Positions 20,707 through 21,763 of a stretch of 21,763 nt of DNA are shown in pieces. How positions within the stretch are numbered: position 1 is the stretch's first letter; every line of letters begins with the position of its first letter. The position numbers were made by a program, and so were the translations under genes. Under the pieces are notes generated by a model. It made no database searches and had not been told where the DNA came from. It saw only the letters and a list, made by a program, of their open reading frames with translations. The stretch is from the IMG/VR virus record IMGVR_UViG_3300007522_000076, positions 1-21,763 of that record. The stretch is one strand, 5' to 3'. This DNA is from a virus.

Positions 20707-20964
20707 ATGCAAAAATTATTACTACAGAAAGGCACAGGCTGTGTGTATGCTTGGTCAGAATCTTTGGCGGAGCGCAATGACATGCAACCTTACGAGAAGC
20801 CCGTGGTGAAGCTAGAAGTAAAAGCTGACCCAGAGCCTCAACTAGAGAAACAAATCAAACCTGAGCCCGCTAGTGAAGCCGTAGAGACAGTCGTCGTATC
20901 TAAGATGCAAAGCGCGGATGATATTAAGGCAATGGCTAAACAGGTGTTCGCTAAAAAGAAGTAA
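20707..20964 (+). CDS. Small head-associated protein, unknown function
   Basis: An 85-residue protein. The start MQKLLLQKGTGCVYAWSESLAERNDM resembles the short strand-turn motif at the start of small genes following capsid genes in many phages (GTGxVYxWTxxLAxRxDM). The middle is a Pro/Glu/Lys-rich, probably disordered linker and the end a helix MQSADDIKAMAKQVFAKKK. No SD is seen; the hairpin upstream may influence translation. Possible head-completion or decoration role, not established. Confidence 0.68.
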   Translation: MQKLLLQKGTGCVYAWSESLAERNDMQPYEKPVVKLEVKADPEPQLEKQIKPEPASEAVETVVVSKMQSADDIKAMAKQVFAKKK

Positions 20965-20993
20965 GACAATCTCATACCCATAAAGGATTCATC

Positions 20994-21356
20994 TTGAAAG
21001 CAAGCGACGTCAAGAAAGTTGGAAGCAAGTTGGTTTACCGGGGTCATGAATTTGATGGCTTTAACAAACCAAAGAACGCTCCTGCTGGTGACGTTAAGAA
21101 AAAAGTTGTACTTGCTAAGAAGGGTGATGACGTGAAGCTGGTCAAGTTTGGTCAGCGCGGGTATGAGGACTTCACCCAACATAAAGACCCCAAGCGTCGC
21201 GAGAATTATCTCAGTCGCTCGGCTGGTATTAAAGACAAAGATGGCAACCCAACCAAGAATGACAAGTTCAGCCCTAACTATTGGGCTCGCAAAGAACTTT
21301 GGGTTTTGCCATTGCTAGTTATAATCAATCCACTGTTATTGGTTGCGCTGACCTAA
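20994..21356 (+). CDS. DUF5754-like small phage protein with a hydrophobic tail
   Basis: A 120-residue protein from TTG 20994, with AAAGGA upstream. The core KLVKFGQRGYEDFTQHKDP, then RRENYLSRSAGI and SPNYWARKELW resembles small conserved virus proteins of the DUF5754 type, whose function is unknown. The protein should end near ARKELW; here the frame continues with a strongly hydrophobic VLPLLVIINPLLLVALT tail that would form a membrane helix. That may be a genuine extension or the result of a frameshift. It lies among head genes, 24 bases before the adaptor start. Confidence 0.65.
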   Translation: MKASDVKKVGSKLVYRGHEFDGFNKPKNAPAGDVKKKVVLAKKGDDVKLVKFGQRGYEDFTQHKDPKRRENYLSRSAGIKDKDGNPTKNDKFSPNYWARKELWVLPLLVIINPLLLVALT

Positions 21357-21380
21357 CAGTTCTTGTTACTGGAGTAACAC

Positions 21381-21763
21381 ATGGCAATCACCGCCGCGCA
21401 GGTTCTGTTACGCGCTTCCGATATTATCCAAGACCAAACCAATGTACGCTGGCCAACCGATGAGTTGCTACGCTATTTAAATGATGGTCGCCGAGAAATC
21501 TGTATCGCTAGACCTGACCTGTATGCAACCACTACAGTATTTACTTTGGTTGCTGGCACGCGGCAAGGACTTCCGGCAGACGGGGCAAGGTTTCTTGATG
21601 GTGTACGAAATATCGCGGCAGATAGCTCTCCGGGTCGTGCGGTGCGTGTTGTCGAACGAGAAGTCCTTGATGCTCAACTACCTAATTGGCATACAGAAGC
21701 CTCTGGTGCTACTAAGCACTTTATGTTTGATGAGCGCAGCCCACGAGTATTTTATGTTTATCC
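21381..21763 (+). CDS. Head-tail adaptor protein (DUF6682-like), 5' part
   Basis: An open frame from ATG 21381, preceded by GGAG, to the end of the window (127 codons visible). It begins MAITAAQVLLRASDIIQDQ, then WPTDELLRYLNDGRREI and a strand region TTTVFTLVAGTRQGLPADG, with LDGVRNIA and PGRAVRVVEREVLD. This layout (helical start, helix with LNDGRREI, then beta strands) is that of phage adaptor proteins that dock beneath the portal. The order capsid, small gene, small gene, adaptor agrees. The 3' part lies outside. Confidence 0.82.
   Translation, partial: MAITAAQVLLRASDIIQDQTNVRWPTDELLRYLNDGRREICIARPDLYATTTVFTLVAGTRQGLPADGARFLDGVRNIAADSSPGRAVRVVEREVLDAQLPNWHTEASGATKHFMFDERSPRVFYVY

Noticed and set aside
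1-21763. CRISPR arrays, insertion sequences or rRNA genes
   Set aside because: No regularly spaced repeats, transposase-like frames with terminal repeats or rRNA-like stretches were seen on either strand.

Overview
The window is a piece of a tailed double-stranded DNA bacteriophage or prophage genome. It has no ribosomal or host housekeeping genes. It has a complete phage core: recombination genes, a primase-helicase, both terminase subunits, portal, scaffold, major capsid protein and the start of a head-tail adaptor gene. Strong sigma70-type promoters, Shine-Dalgarno (SD) sequences of the AAGGAG type and a CCA-encoding tRNA point to a Gram-negative, probably proteobacterial, host. The host cannot be named from the sequence. 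The small lysine/glycine-rich virion-type proteins with an ADGG motif resemble those of aquatic phages, which is only suggestive.

Layout. (1) 1-2447, minus strand: a tightly overlapping left-arm operon. It starts from a near-consensus promoter at 2502-2531 and encodes an Erf-type annealing protein, a DUF736-like small protein, a RecB/Cas4-like PD-(D/E)XK exonuclease, small proteins, an excisionase-type helix-turn-helix protein and an incomplete gene. (2) 2448-3006: a divergent control region with one minus-strand and two plus-strand promoters, a GC-rich candidate structured RNA or leader, and three related palindromes. One of the palindromes overlaps a -10 box. No repressor gene lies here. 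(3) 3007-6550, plus strand: primase-helicase, a YbcO/DUF1364-type nuclease, two unknowns, a Holliday-resolvase-like nuclease and a helix-turn-helix protein in the place where lambdoid phages keep Q. (4) 6557-6653: a perfect TTGACA-N17-TATAAT promoter that leads straight into a terminator about 60 nt downstream, predicting a short RNA. (5) 6652-12615, minus strand: an accessory cassette with a class II glutamine amidotransferase, an amidoligase, about nine small unknown genes (three of them paralogues) and a gene interrupted by a stop at codon 4. (6) 12616-13407: about 800 bases without a credible gene, rich in G-tracts and hairpins. (7) 13408-21763, plus strand: an initiator-type tRNA-Met(CAT), then the packaging and head genes.

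How it works together. The left operon supplies homologous recombination (exonuclease plus annealing protein) and perhaps excision. The right early operon supplies replication and junction processing and ends in a likely late regulator. The regulator, promoter and terminator at 6065-6653 look like the lambda Q-pR'-tR' switch, but the late genes lie about 7 kb away, beyond the oppositely oriented cassette. The cassette looks like an insertion between switch and late genes. If the promoter is read through, the transcript would be antisense to the whole cassette.

Most notable: the promoter-terminator RNA, whose 5' end carries CUCCUUA, the anti-SD sequence of 16S rRNA; the initiator-like tRNA just upstream of an SD-less head gene; the amidoligase/glutamine-amidotransferase pair; and the SD-led gene broken at codon 4. 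All functional statements come from reading motifs and order; no search or folding program was run.
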